Part shown: positions 1 through 8,503 of the stretch, piece after piece
Numbering within the stretch: the stretch's first letter is position 1
Layout: each line of letters begins with the position of its first letter
Origin: a virus
DNA length: 27,043 nucleotides
Reading direction: 5' to 3' (one strand)
Virus record (IMG/VR): IMGVR_UViG_3300049847_000132
Location: 1 to 27,043 of that record
Translations under genes and position numbers: made by a program
Notes under the pieces: model-generated
The model's database searches: none
What the model was told of the DNA's origin: nothing
What the model saw: the letters and a program-made list of their open reading frames with translations, nothing else

Positions 1-710
1 GATATCCCTGTTGTATCGGCGGCAGGCTTTTGTCCATAAGAGACTACATTGCTCAACTCACCTTCCCACTCACCGCGCTCGCCTAAGCTATCGTTGAAGC
101 TAGCTGTGTTTACATTAAAGGTGATGTTGAACCTGGGCAGGACATTGTAGGTAGTTCTTCTACCCATAACACTGCTGCCGAATATCTCCTCAAGGACTTT
201 CATGTTGACTAGACCTTTGTCTAGTCTAAACGTGATCTGTAACTCACCATCCATATAGATCGGAACGCGAGAATCAAACTCAAGATAGGATTCTGCAGTC
301 ATCTTCATGGCGATGCTGATGGACTGGAAAGATCCTAGAAGGACCATACCACCATTTAGATGTGTGTCTTGCAGAGGACTTTTTAGTAGATCATTTGACG
401 TCGCATCTACAAGGTCAGCTCTCTGAACCCAGATATCAACGTCGTAACCTTGAAACGGATCAGGTCCACCATGATCCGTAACATTTCGAATGCGTGGCCT
501 GGGCGTTGAATCTTCTTTAGGAGATGGTTTGTTCTGGTCCTGTGTAACTACCTTACCCGGTGTTAATCCTGGTGAAATTTCTCCAGACAGAAGCTTTCCT
601 ACATCCTGCTTGAATATCTCTGGCACGGGGAAGATCTCCGCACCTGGAAACCTAGGGATGGGTGGTTGGTTTAGTGGTGACTCTGGCGGTAGTTCAAAAA
701 AGTTAGCCAT
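1..710 (-). CDS. Probable tail tube protein (3' end outside window)
   Basis: An open frame runs from an ATG at 710 to the window edge with no stop, giving 236 codons; the C-terminus is missing. Residues about 5-35 are rich in proline, an extended N-terminal arm. From about residue 75 the protein looks globular and beta-rich, with segments such as SYLEFDSRVPIYMDGELQIT and RFNITFNVNTASF. The start overlaps the stop of the ferredoxin-like gene as TAATG, so the two are probably translationally coupled. Lying one gene after the sheath in a contractile-tail cluster, the likeliest role is the inner tail tube. That rests on position and general beta character, not on a recognised motif. The Pro-rich arm is unusual for a tube protein, so another tail component is possible. 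Confidence 0.5.
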   Translation of the reverse strand, partial: MANFFELPPESPLNQPPIPRFPGAEIFPVPEIFKQDVGKLLSGEISPGLTPGKVVTQDQNKPSPKEDSTPRPRIRNVTDHGGPDPFQGYDVDIWVQRADLVDATSNDLLKSPLQDTHLNGGMVLLGSFQSISIAMKMTAESYLEFDSRVPIYMDGELQITFRLDKGLVNMKVLEEIFGSSVMGRRTTYNVLPRFNITFNVNTASFNDSLGERGEWEGELSNVVSYGQKPAADTTGI

Positions 711-1036
711 TACTTCCGCCTACGATTCTTCTTAACAGGTTTAGTTCTGGAAGCTTCTTCACTTCTGTAGAGCTCAGCAAACTGCTCAGGAGTGATGTTT
801 GAAGTAGCGTTAGGCTCTTGGAAAGTCTCTGCTAAAGCAAGAAGATCAGGAGCCGGCTCTTCTTGTTCTTTTGTGATAAGACTAAACCTGCACACCACAA
901 CGCACTGGTTGCAGCTAATGCAGGTATAGTCGTTTATCAGAACCTTGCCAGGGAGAATGTTGGTAATCGTGCCAGGAACGGGGCATGCTTTAATGCAGTC
1001 CCCGCACCTGTAGCACAGATCAGATACCTTGTACAT
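710..1036 (-). CDS. 2[4Fe-4S] ferredoxin-like protein in the tail gene cluster
   Basis: This 108-aa protein has two complete Cys sets. The first is CYRCGDCIKACP with Cys 8, 11, 14 and 18; the second is CISCNQCVVVC with Cys 39, 42, 45 and 49. This CxxCxxCxxxC pair is the signature of bacterial-type ferredoxins binding two [4Fe-4S] clusters for low-potential electron transfer. The second set ends in Arg instead of the usual Pro. Residues about 57-108 are an added tail, acidic and then strongly basic (ending KKNRRRK), not part of a minimal ferredoxin. It has its own SD (AAGGA) and sits between the sheath gene and the tube-like gene, overlapping the latter's start by one base. Cluster binding is well supported by the motif. 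Whether it is a virion part, an assembly factor or a metabolic gene cannot be told from sequence. Confidence 0.88.
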   Translation of the reverse strand: MYKVSDLCYRCGDCIKACPVPGTITNILPGKVLINDYTCISCNQCVVVCRFSLITKEQEEPAPDLLALAETFQEPNATSNITPEQFAELYRSEEASRTKPVKKNRRRK

Positions 1037-1045
1037 CCAGATTCC

Positions 1046-2899
1046 TTAAACTAGAACGTCCGCCGCCAGGTATCTACGTACACCGATTACAACGTGGTCT
1101 GCCGGGAAGACAGGCACGAAGTAGACTTCTGCACGTAGGTAGCCGCTAGCCACCCTGTCAGGCGGGTTGTTAGTACTGTCAACTAAGCTGGACTTAGTTG
1201 CAGCAATAATACCACGGCTTAGCAGCAGACCCATATACCCATCCAGCTGCTGTGCAAGCTGCACGCGCAGAGGGTTGGTGTTGGGTTGAGACTTGACCCA
1301 CTGAACAGAACGGAAGAGATCCGTCTTGATCTGGTTGTAAACACGCCTGATGGAGACCCAGTACCACGCACCGTCAGAAGACAGTGTACGGCCATTCAAG
1401 CAGTGGAAACCGCCAGTGGCAGGATCCAATACTAGAGCTTCCATACGAGCCTTAGTGTAGTTGTTGAACGCCTGCCCTGTCATGACGGTATCCAACTCTA
1501 CGATGTTCTGGATGAACGGAGAGCTTGCGCGAGCAGCTGGAGACACTTGGATATCAGTTACTGCCAAGTGGCCTGCGTACAGACCATCTGGAGAGCAACC
1601 GAAGCGTGCCAGACGTGGCTGACCTGCATACGTAGCCCAGCCAGCTACCATGACTGCAGAACCCGTGTTCGTGTTGAACGGAGAGCTCACTCCATTCAGT
1701 GCTTCGATATCCATATTCTTGTCGGCGTTAACAACCGCAATTCTGTAACCAGTGATGGCATCAGAAGTCTCAGCCTGAGAGATTAGAGCAGCACGGATCG
1801 TATTGTCTGTTTGCCCTGCAGCCAAGATGAGGTTTACTTGATTGACTTCCATTACTTGCAGAGCATCGATATAGTCTTGAACTTCTACCGGAGGACCATC
1901 CCCACCACCCGTTAGAGGCTGGTTAGTTAGAATCTCGGGAAGCTCAGTAGTAAACGTACCAGCACCAACATAGAACATACGGATGATGTTAGAGGCGCGA
2001 GTAGCAAGAATCTCGTTAGTGTTATCATCGATATTCAACTCATTGCTGAGGTCGATATCGAAGTAAGACTCTTGGTGCCCGTTGATGACATCAGTAGCGA
2101 TGATGTTAAACATAGTCGCAGTAGAGCCATTTGTGATGGTGATCTGGACGTTATCACCCCACGTACCATCGTACGCAGCGTACACCTGGAAGATATCTGC
2201 GGGTACTACTTGTCTATCCTGAACCATGTAACCAGAGCGTGTAGGACCATTAGCACCGCCAGAGAAGAACGTAGCAACCGTAGGAGATGGAGTTACGCCA
2301 CCAGCACCACCAACGCCAGGAACACTCATAGTGACTTTGTAGTAGTTAGTGTTGTTGCCAGGTGCATCAGCTTGCAGCGTGATAGTGCCACCACTTACGT
2401 ACACAGCAGTGATATAGGTGTTTACGTTAGTATCAGAGTTGATAGCCGTAACAGCAGCATTGGCAATAGCAGCAGCAGTCTGCGCGTTAGCTACCGGGAT
2501 AGTGACGATAGCATCAACACCAATCTGTGTAATACCATTGCTTTGGAACCTCTGGAACTTGAGTTCAAGGTTGCCAGCCGTTACAGCGGGGGCAGACGGT
2601 ACAGTAAAGGATACGTTTAGAGTACCAGCCTTAGCTGAACCCATAACACGTACGATACCAAAGTCATCTGCGCCTTGATCCATAGCTGCCTGTACAGATA
2701 CAGAACCAGCATGAGTTGTATCGCCGTACATCTTGGCGAATTCCTCAAAGGTGCTACGTAGTCTGAAGGTCTTATACGGACCCTTACGGAAAGTACCTAC
2801 CACACCGATACGGGCAGTAGACCCGATCTGAGTAGGACGAGGACTTTCGTTGATCTCCTCGAACTGGATATCTGGATACAGGTTATTCTCGAGAGCCAT
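1046..2899 (-). CDS. Contractile tail sheath protein
   Basis: This 617-aa protein has the hallmarks of the phage tail sheath family: an N-terminal region with RIGVVGTFRKGP followed by FEEFAKMYGD, a central GGGDGPPVEVQDYIDAL segment, and a C-terminal domain ending YFVPVFPADHVVIGVRRYL. The sheath surrounds the tail tube and contracts to drive it through the cell envelope. Residues about 108-192 form an inserted repeat-type domain (alternating beta strands around an Ala-rich helix, ending TITLQADAPGNN) of a kind found in many phage tail proteins; a similar domain occurs in the 686-aa protein. The start ATG has a strong SD (AGGGAGGGG). The ferredoxin-like gene follows after 9 bases. The gene shows that this phage is a myovirus. 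Confidence 0.93.
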   Translation of the reverse strand: MALENNLYPDIQFEEINESPRPTQIGSTARIGVVGTFRKGPYKTFRLRSTFEEFAKMYGDTTHAGSVSVQAAMDQGADDFGIVRVMGSAKAGTLNVSFTVPSAPAVTAGNLELKFQRFQSNGITQIGVDAIVTIPVANAQTAAAIANAAVTAINSDTNVNTYITAVYVSGGTITLQADAPGNNTNYYKVTMSVPGVGGAGGVTPSPTVATFFSGGANGPTRSGYMVQDRQVVPADIFQVYAAYDGTWGDNVQITITNGSTATMFNIIATDVINGHQESYFDIDLSNELNIDDNTNEILATRASNIIRMFYVGAGTFTTELPEILTNQPLTGGGDGPPVEVQDYIDALQVMEVNQVNLILAAGQTDNTIRAALISQAETSDAITGYRIAVVNADKNMDIEALNGVSSPFNTNTGSAVMVAGWATYAGQPRLARFGCSPDGLYAGHLAVTDIQVSPAARASSPFIQNIVELDTVMTGQAFNNYTKARMEALVLDPATGGFHCLNGRTLSSDGAWYWVSIRRVYNQIKTDLFRSVQWVKSQPNTNPLRVQLAQQLDGYMGLLLSRGIIAATKSSLVDSTNNPPDRVASGYLRAEVYFVPVFPADHVVIGVRRYLAADVLV

Positions 2900-2911
2900 G
2901 TCCCCTCCCTA

Positions 2912-3850
2912 TTATGGTTGTGCACCAATAGTTACGAAATCAGATCGTTGTGAGTTGATCATATCAACCACGTGAATCACCGATGTTGCTAGAGACGCAT
3001 AGTAAGTACCCGTTGCAGGGTCTACCAAATCCGTCCTAGGTATAGTTTCCGAAGTGACACAGTTGAAGTACCGATCCTGAGTTAGGTTATAGCAAACGGG
3101 TACTGTATTATTTACGTTGTTCGGATCAGGGATCTCCCCAATCTGTCCACCGATAACCTCAACAGGATTGAAATCCTCCAAGCTGCGTTTGGTGTAATAC
3201 ACCACTTCCCACACAAGCGTGGCTGTGTGGAAAACTAGATTACCACCTTCAGTCCACTTCCCTGAGTTAAAGTCTATATAGCGTACAAAGCTATTTGTAA
3301 GCAGAGGACGTGCTGGATAGTTCACCGAGGGAAGACGTTGTAGATCACTAACTAAGATCAGCTTCAGCACTTCAGCCCATCTACGAAGTAGCTGCTCTGC
3401 GTGGTTGAATTGGAATCTAGTCACCTGGTTACTAATAAGCAGAGGATCTGAGTTGAGTCTTGTATCGTATCCAAACGTATGGAACTTGAAGGTGATAAGT
3501 GCAGTAGCCTTGTCTAACGGTCCTTGAGGAGTTCCCTGTTTACCTAGTGTGTAGGGCGAGAACACGATTGAAGCGTTGGTGCTGTTACCCGTTAGATTAG
3601 CTTCTGGATCGCTTGAATACTTATACGGAAAGATAGACAACGTCAGCGTGTTAGGTAACGTGTTCTCTAAGTCGATACCATCGTAGTCTCTAAAGAGAGT
3701 TATACGGGCAGGATCGTTACGATCATCTAAAACTGGTGGGGTAATAATCAGTGGGTGCGCTGCTAGATTAACAAAGATAGCTTCAAGGATCTCCTGGATA
3801 TAGGTACCTTGCCTATTGTTAATCGCTGCTTGCCCGGTGTAGTGACTCAT
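2912..3850 (-). CDS. Virion protein, neck or tail-completion candidate
   Basis: A 312-aa protein with no motif I can name. It begins with a helical stretch (TYIQEILEAIFVNLAAHP), has a Gln/Arg-rich helix in the middle (FNHAEQLLRRWAEVLKLIL), and otherwise looks beta-rich. Its start overlaps the stop of the 686-aa gene as ATGA, and the sheath gene follows after 12 bases, so it belongs to the same transcript. In many contractile-tailed phages the gene just before the sheath encodes a tail terminator or head-tail completion protein, and that is the best guess from position alone. It could equally be another structural component. Confidence 0.6.
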   Translation of the reverse strand: MSHYTGQAAINNRQGTYIQEILEAIFVNLAAHPLIITPPVLDDRNDPARITLFRDYDGIDLENTLPNTLTLSIFPYKYSSDPEANLTGNSTNASIVFSPYTLGKQGTPQGPLDKATALITFKFHTFGYDTRLNSDPLLISNQVTRFQFNHAEQLLRRWAEVLKLILVSDLQRLPSVNYPARPLLTNSFVRYIDFNSGKWTEGGNLVFHTATLVWEVVYYTKRSLEDFNPVEVIGGQIGEIPDPNNVNNTVPVCYNLTQDRYFNCVTSETIPRTDLVDPATGTYYASLATSVIHVVDMINSQRSDFVTIGAQP

Positions 3851-5907
3851 TGGTTCGTTAACCTATTGATATCTTCAAAGACTCTTTTGAACCTAGCGGA
3901 AGCTGATGGCTCTACATGGAATACTCTACCTTTATCAGTCTGACTGATAGGGGGAGTTTTTGTAAGGCTGCCACCCCCACCAGAGGGGTTCATTGTAATA
4001 GCAGGAACAACTAGAGACTTAGGATAGTTATCAAACGTAGTGCTTAGGTTTGTTGTAATCATGTCCTTAGGTAACGCCGCAAACTTCAGCGGTGCGGGGA
4101 CACTCAACATGTCAAATACTACTTTGTAATGAACGATATCCCTGGTGTACGGAACTATTGTAAGCCCCGGCGCATCAAAGGGTGTGCCTTGGATAACAAA
4201 CCTGGTTGGAGATCTCACAGAGCCTAACACTCTACTAGTTCTAGAGTACTGCGCCATATCGTTGGCCACAGCAAGAACTATGTCCAAAGCAGACCAACCC
4301 TTAAGCAATCCTACTGTCCTGGGCATTGTGACAGGTGTAAGCATAGGAAGCGTTGGATCTACGAGTTCTCCATGCCTATAGACGATACTACCGGCAGCAG
4401 GAAGTGTATTAACATTTCTGCCATTAGCTGTGGCTGTGCTGGCTGGTGTAAGAGTAGCTGTGCTTCCCAGAACGTTGGTAACCCCAGTAAGGATAGGTTT
4501 ACCATTACCTACTATTCCAGGGGCATTCCAGCTAACTGTGATAACTCCAATGTTAGCTGTGGCTACGAAGTCTACATGAGAGTCTATTTGACCCGCCAAG
4601 ATAGTTGCTACAGTTGTCGGGGTGTCGCCTATACCCGCAGTGTAGCTATAGATATTTCCATCAACTGTAACCGTAAACTGATCTCCGTTAAGCACAGAGC
4701 CACCAATAGTAAGATTTGCAAACGATGGGTCACCAGGATCGGTTAGCTCAAAGTAGAACGTGTCAGACAGCACGGGCTCTTTAGTGCTGGCCGCACTATT
4801 CGAAGTAGAGGCTTTCTCCCCCGTGGTGATATCAATGATCGCTGAATGAGGCCCTTGGAATGTCAGATTAGAATAGACATTATCCATCCCGTAAAGAAGG
4901 CCTTTGACACCAAGAACATCAAAGTTCCCAGGGGTACTCTCAGACCACAACTCCAAAGTTACATTTAAGTAGTCGATATCTTTGTCGTACTTGTACGGGC
5001 TAACATCAATAAAGCCGATGTTAACTCTAAGCGCGGGGGACGCAAGATTACCAGTAGGAACACCAATAGGATTGATGCTGTAGTCTTTATATTGTGTAGG
5101 ACGCGTGCCCATTACAGGTATTCCGTCGTCTACAGCAACAACCACATTTATGTTAGGTAGTGAAGCACCATTCAACTGAGTTTGCTTACTGCGCCACTCC
5201 GCAGCTAACTTCTGTAGGATAACCGCTGGGGTATCTCCCAGCGTTGGATCTCCAACAATATCAACTTCAATATGATCCAGTCCTACCCAAAGCTTAGCCT
5301 TACCATCGACTTGGGCGCAGGGGTAAACATTACCAGAATTTGTAGCAGGGTTATACGTTGTGATGTTGTCGTTAACATCCAGGGACAAATAAATCCTAGG
5401 GAACTTGTCAGTCTTTACCTTAGTCTCTTTGAAAGACTGTACTGTATCTGTAAAGAACGGCGTACGTACCAGCTTCTCCAGATCCTCAATAGCCTGTCTC
5501 TCAAGCTCTTGGGCAAAAGCTGCCTGCTCTTTAACCTGTGCTGCTAGATAGCTAGTTAAGTGGGCACCAGCGAGTTTAGCTGCGATGCTATAGACGGCAT
5601 CTCTGATTAGAGGAGATGCAGTAATCATGGTATCGATCATCGTATCTACTTGTGACTGGATCATTGGATCAGCCATTTGAGACAGATCATCAAACCAAAC
5701 AGAAACACCTTCATTAGAGCCAGCACCGCCACCGCCAATCTTAGATTTGGTGGCAGTCATGATTCTCATCCGAATACGCGGAAACGAATGGTCATTTAGT
5801 ACCTGACGCAACTCAGAAGCAGCTCTGCTTCCAAGAATTACGTTGGTACTACGGACCATCGCAATGATCGGATCGGTGTTAGAAAGGATTGTATCTCTTA
5901 GTGCCAT
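3847..5907 (-). CDS. Large virion structural protein with an inserted beta-repeat domain
   Basis: A 686-aa protein. Residues 1-150 look helical and end in a Glu/Gln-rich helix near 125-147. Residues 160-360 look beta-rich. Residues about 397-475 (from NLTIGGSVLNGDQFTVTVDG to WNAPGIVGNG) form a domain with the pattern of beta strands, then TPTTVATILAGQI, then a final strand ending NAPG. This resembles the domain inserted in the sheath. The C-terminus is Gly-rich, then basic. No enzyme motif is seen. Position between capsid and sheath genes suggests a neck, collar or tail role. No SD lies within 15 bases of the ATG; instead a hairpin (5918-5944) sits just upstream with GGAG on its far side, so translation start may depend on folding. 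Confidence 0.72.
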   Translation of the reverse strand: MALRDTILSNTDPIIAMVRSTNVILGSRAASELRQVLNDHSFPRIRMRIMTATKSKIGGGGAGSNEGVSVWFDDLSQMADPMIQSQVDTMIDTMITASPLIRDAVYSIAAKLAGAHLTSYLAAQVKEQAAFAQELERQAIEDLEKLVRTPFFTDTVQSFKETKVKTDKFPRIYLSLDVNDNITTYNPATNSGNVYPCAQVDGKAKLWVGLDHIEVDIVGDPTLGDTPAVILQKLAAEWRSKQTQLNGASLPNINVVVAVDDGIPVMGTRPTQYKDYSINPIGVPTGNLASPALRVNIGFIDVSPYKYDKDIDYLNVTLELWSESTPGNFDVLGVKGLLYGMDNVYSNLTFQGPHSAIIDITTGEKASTSNSAASTKEPVLSDTFYFELTDPGDPSFANLTIGGSVLNGDQFTVTVDGNIYSYTAGIGDTPTTVATILAGQIDSHVDFVATANIGVITVSWNAPGIVGNGKPILTGVTNVLGSTATLTPASTATANGRNVNTLPAAGSIVYRHGELVDPTLPMLTPVTMPRTVGLLKGWSALDIVLAVANDMAQYSRTSRVLGSVRSPTRFVIQGTPFDAPGLTIVPYTRDIVHYKVVFDMLSVPAPLKFAALPKDMITTNLSTTFDNYPKSLVVPAITMNPSGGGGSLTKTPPISQTDKGRVFHVEPSASARFKRVFEDINRLTNQ

Positions 5908-5917
5908 TATTAAAAAT

Positions 5918-5944
5918 GGGGCGAGGCCTTAGAGACCACGCCCC
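5918..5944 (-). promoter_or_regulatory. Hairpin between a GGAG and the start of the 686-aa gene
   Basis: On the minus strand a stem pairs GGGGCG with CGCCCC, continues with GG:CC past one T:T mismatch, and closes on a 9-base loop. It is followed by ATTTTTAATA and then directly by the ATG at 5907. GGAG (5948 to 5945) abuts the 5' foot of the stem. If the hairpin forms, GGAG comes to an effective spacing of about 10 bases from the ATG. The same shape could be read as an intrinsic terminator because of the T run, but the next gene begins only 10 bases later and has no other SD. Fold energy was not computed. Confidence 0.5.
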
Positions 5945-5967
5945 CTCCACTTCTTATACGGAGAATG

Positions 5968-6333
5968 CTACTTCTTACGAGACTTCTTCGGAGCTTCTTC
6001 CTTGACTTCTTCTTCGGCAACCTCTTCAGGGAGTTCTCCCTCAAGTGGTAGCTCTGGATGAGCCTCAGCAGATACCTCCTCACCCATCTCCACTTCGCTG
6101 GGTTCGCCTAGGGAGGTTGGAGTGTCATCAAAGGGCAGCTCAGCTGGAGCCTTTAACTCTGTTCCGCTCTCGTCCTGGATACTACCAGCTACAATGTGGA
6201 AGTACGGGAAGGGGTTGGTAGAGTCCAGCTGTAAAAACCGATCTCTACTCATCTCCACCTCATCCCCTGGGAACAGCATTACACCATCCAAAGGGTGAGG
6301 GTGAAGAACTCGTACAGTTAACTTCTCAGTCAT
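5968..6333 (-). CDS. Small acidic-tailed protein of unknown function
   Basis: A 121-aa protein in two parts. Residues 1-60 look like a small beta-rich domain (TVRVLHPHPLDG, then MLFPGDEVEMSRDRF). Residues about 65-113 are dominated by Glu, Pro and Ser and are probably disordered. The last eight residues are basic (APKKSRKK). A GAGGTGA SD lies four bases before the ATG. It follows the 152-aa gene by 16 bases, in the head-gene stretch of the minus-strand transcript. Its function is not recognised. A role in head completion or assembly would fit the position but is only inference. Confidence 0.65.
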   Translation of the reverse strand: MTEKLTVRVLHPHPLDGVMLFPGDEVEMSRDRFLQLDSTNPFPYFHIVAGSIQDESGTELKAPAELPFDDTPTSLGEPSEVEMGEEVSAEAHPELPLEGELPEEVAEEEVKEEAPKKSRKK

Positions 6334-6349
6334 CTAATCACCTCAGAGC

Positions 6350-6808
6350 TTAAACAGTCTCACGCACATCATAGAAGATTGCGCCAGTTGCTGCAATAGC
6401 TCCAGAAGCCTTAGTGAACTTGCACAGACGAACGCTGGGAGTATCCAGGCGTAGAGCCAAAGGATTCGTACCAGGAACGTTGAGCGCCATCATAGGTCCA
6501 TCAGTCAGAGCGGTTTCAGCTTCAGGAGTTGTGTCCAGAGTGCCGTCTGTCTTCAGGAAGAGTACATAGCTGCCGTCTGCAAGAGCGGTACTATTGAAGG
6601 TAGCAAGAGCTAGATCCTTCTCAGCACCACCTTCATTCAACATTTGACCTGCCTTAGCGGTGATATCAGCAGCAGTGAGACCGAACTTAGCGCGGCCAGC
6701 AGACATAGTAAGCTGGTTGGCGCCAGTGCGGGTAACATTGCAGCCGTCTTGTACGCCCTTACCGGAACGTACGTTACGAATAGCCTCGTGGTTAGTCTGT
6801 AGGCCCAT
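6350..6808 (-). CDS. Small virion protein next to the major capsid gene, decoration candidate
   Basis: A 152-aa protein rich in Ala, Gly and Thr, with short strands such as GSYVLFLKTDGTLDTTPEAE and SVRLCKFTKASG. I recognise no named motif. It directly follows the major capsid gene on the same strand, separated by 51 bases that hold a hairpin and an AAGGAG SD. Small proteins beside the capsid gene are often decoration or capsid-stabilising proteins. The beta-rich composition does not contradict this, but it equally resembles small fibre-type domains. The product name should be treated as a guess. Confidence 0.65.
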   Translation of the reverse strand: MGLQTNHEAIRNVRSGKGVQDGCNVTRTGANQLTMSAGRAKFGLTAADITAKAGQMLNEGGAEKDLALATFNSTALADGSYVLFLKTDGTLDTTPEAETALTDGPMMALNVPGTNPLALRLDTPSVRLCKFTKASGAIAATGAIFYDVRETV

Positions 6809-6825
6809 TCTACTTCTCCTTGCTT

Positions 6826-6851
6826 AGGGGGTGAGTATTACCCCACCCCCT
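6826..6851 (-). promoter_or_regulatory. Perfect 8-bp hairpin between capsid and 152-aa genes
   Basis: AGGGGGTG pairs perfectly with CACCCCCT around a 10-base loop. On the minus strand the stem ends about 9 bases before the AAGGAG that serves the 152-aa gene. No T run follows, so it does not look like a complete intrinsic terminator. It could slow 3' decay of the capsid message or mark an RNA processing site; that is inference. Confidence 0.45.
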
Positions 6852-6859
6852 CACTTATC

Positions 6860-7960
6860 TTAGACTGCGTTGTTGATAGCGTTATCAATATCAGACACGT
6901 TACCAACGGTCAGGATACCAACCCAATCTGGATACTTGAGGAACGGAAGTCCGCAGTTACCCATCTGGACAGAACGTCCTGGAGGAGCCGGAGGAGTAGT
7001 GTCAGGACCAGAACGCATCCACAGTCCGGAGCGACCCATAGGATCTTCACCAACTGCGTATACAGTCTGACCAACAAACTCACCCTGAGCTTGTTCGTGG
7101 CGCATTGCCACTACAGCAACCTTGTTCACAGGCCACACGTAATCACGGGTACCAGTGACAGGGTTATCATACAGAGTATCGCAAACAAGGATTTCCATAC
7201 CAGCGATACGAGTGATCTCGCCATTGGCATACTCAACGAAACCAGCAGCGTTACGAGCACCAGAACCCTCAACACGATTGACGATGTCCTTATTCAGCTC
7301 AAGCAGAAGCTTGAGGCTGGAACGCATCACCAGGTGAGTTGGGCTGGTCTTGGCGACCGTGTAGATGTACTGCTTGAAACGACGCAGGTCATTGATGGGC
7401 AGAGACTGTGCAATGTTGTCCCAAGTACGGCTTCCACCGAGAGGGAGCAGAGAGCGCAGGTTGCCAGCAGGAATCTGCATGTTTACGTTGATGGAAGCAC
7501 CCGTGCGAGGATCGGTGTAGTTAATACCGCCTAGCAGAGCTTGGGCACGAAGAACAGCCCAGAGGTGGTTGTTACGGTCGGTCAGACGACGGACACGCTC
7601 AGACACGAACTCAAGGCCAACCTTCTCGTTCAGCGTACCAGCTTGACGAAGGTTGTTGATGACATCCTGAGGAATGAAGTCAGACTCCCGGACGAACACG
7701 GGCTGAACGATCCTACGATCGACCAGCGCGCTGTCAGTGATGGCATCGGGTTGCCCACGATCAACGATCGGAGCAATACCAACGCCTCTCTTCAGACGCT
7801 CAATAACAATTGTCTGGTCCGCAATATTGCGGCCAGGGAAGAACTGGGCACAAGGGTCACCAGGGAACTGTTCGAAAGCTCTGGCCATATCGGTCAGGAC
7901 TGTCGTACCTAGAGACGCAATGTCGCCAGCGCTGCTGTAATCGGTGATATTACCAGCCAT
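6860..7960 (-). CDS. Major capsid protein, lambda gpE-like (HK97 fold)
   Basis: This 366-aa protein matches the phage major capsid protein E family in length and layout. After a short N-terminal helix come QTIVIERLKRGVGIAPIVDR and RRIVQPVFVRESDFIPQDV, then the long helix with EKVGLEFVSERVRRLTDRNN and the turn ALLGGINY. The body continues to GMEILVCDTLYDNP, and the C-terminal part ends with the characteristic LPFLKYPDWVGILTVGNVSD. It would form the icosahedral shell. The start has a good AAGGAG SD about 8 bases upstream that overlaps the end of the protease-scaffold gene. The order protease-scaffold then capsid is canonical for tailed phages. Assignment rests on recognised family pattern. Confidence 0.9.
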   Translation of the reverse strand: MAGNITDYSSAGDIASLGTTVLTDMARAFEQFPGDPCAQFFPGRNIADQTIVIERLKRGVGIAPIVDRGQPDAITDSALVDRRIVQPVFVRESDFIPQDVINNLRQAGTLNEKVGLEFVSERVRRLTDRNNHLWAVLRAQALLGGINYTDPRTGASINVNMQIPAGNLRSLLPLGGSRTWDNIAQSLPINDLRRFKQYIYTVAKTSPTHLVMRSSLKLLLELNKDIVNRVEGSGARNAAGFVEYANGEITRIAGMEILVCDTLYDNPVTGTRDYVWPVNKVAVVAMRHEQAQGEFVGQTVYAVGEDPMGRSGLWMRSGPDTTPPAPPGRSVQMGNCGLPFLKYPDWVGILTVGNVSDIDNAINNAV

Positions 7961-7972
7961 TAGCTACTCTCC

Positions 7973-8503
7973 TTACTTACCACTCTTAGCGGCTTCACCC
8001 TTGTAGCGGTCAATGATGTCCGCGTAGGGGTTAGGACCTTCTGCGGCCCCGGTAGACAGATTCTGTCCGACCTGACCGAACTGTACACGGTTCTCATTGG
8101 GCAAACTACGCAAGAGTTCAGCAAGCTGATCAGTTACGGAAACAGTTGCTCCGTCCGAGAGCTTGAGCTCATTGACAGGGAGCGCAGCTGCTAGGGAAAA
8201 TGCCTGCTCTACCATTGCCGGGGGGATGCCCTCAGCAACCAGCGCTGCACGCTGCTTCTCTAGTTTCTCATTTGCTAGGGCGTTGCTGTAAAGCTCAGCT
8301 GCCTTAGCGGCTTCCTCAGCTGCAGCTTTGGCGCTGGATAGCTCAAGAGACAGAGCTTCCTTAGCCTGCACCTCAGCAACAGCAGCAGCCTTAAGGGCTT
8401 CTAGCTCTGCACGTAGCGCAGCCACATCCTGGCTTAGATCTTCGGAGGCCGCAGGAGGAGTTACTTCTTCCTGCTGTGTCTCCTGATTAGTATCTTCGTT
8501 CAT
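7973..8503 (-). CDS. Possible free scaffold protein from an internal start
   Basis: Codon 269 of the protease-scaffold gene is ATG at 8503, preceded by AGGAG (8517 to 8513) with a 9-base spacer and by a second AGGAG just upstream. Starting here would yield a 176-aa protein holding only the acidic linker and coiled-coil scaffold region. This mirrors the known lambda arrangement in which Nu3 is translated from within gene C. It is an inference from start-site quality and domain boundary; purine-rich codons for Glu can mimic an SD. Confidence 0.45.
   Translation of the reverse strand: MNEDTNQETQQEEVTPPAASEDLSQDVAALRAELEALKAAAVAEVQAKEALSLELSSAKAAAEEAAKAAELYSNALANEKLEKQRAALVAEGIPPAMVEQAFSLAAALPVNELKLSDGATVSVTDQLAELLRSLPNENRVQFGQVGQNLSTGAAEGPNPYADIIDRYKGEAAKSGK

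Noticed and set aside
2072-2620. 182-aa plus-strand open frame
   Set aside because: It is antisense to the tail sheath gene and rich in Ser/Arg as expected from a shadow frame.
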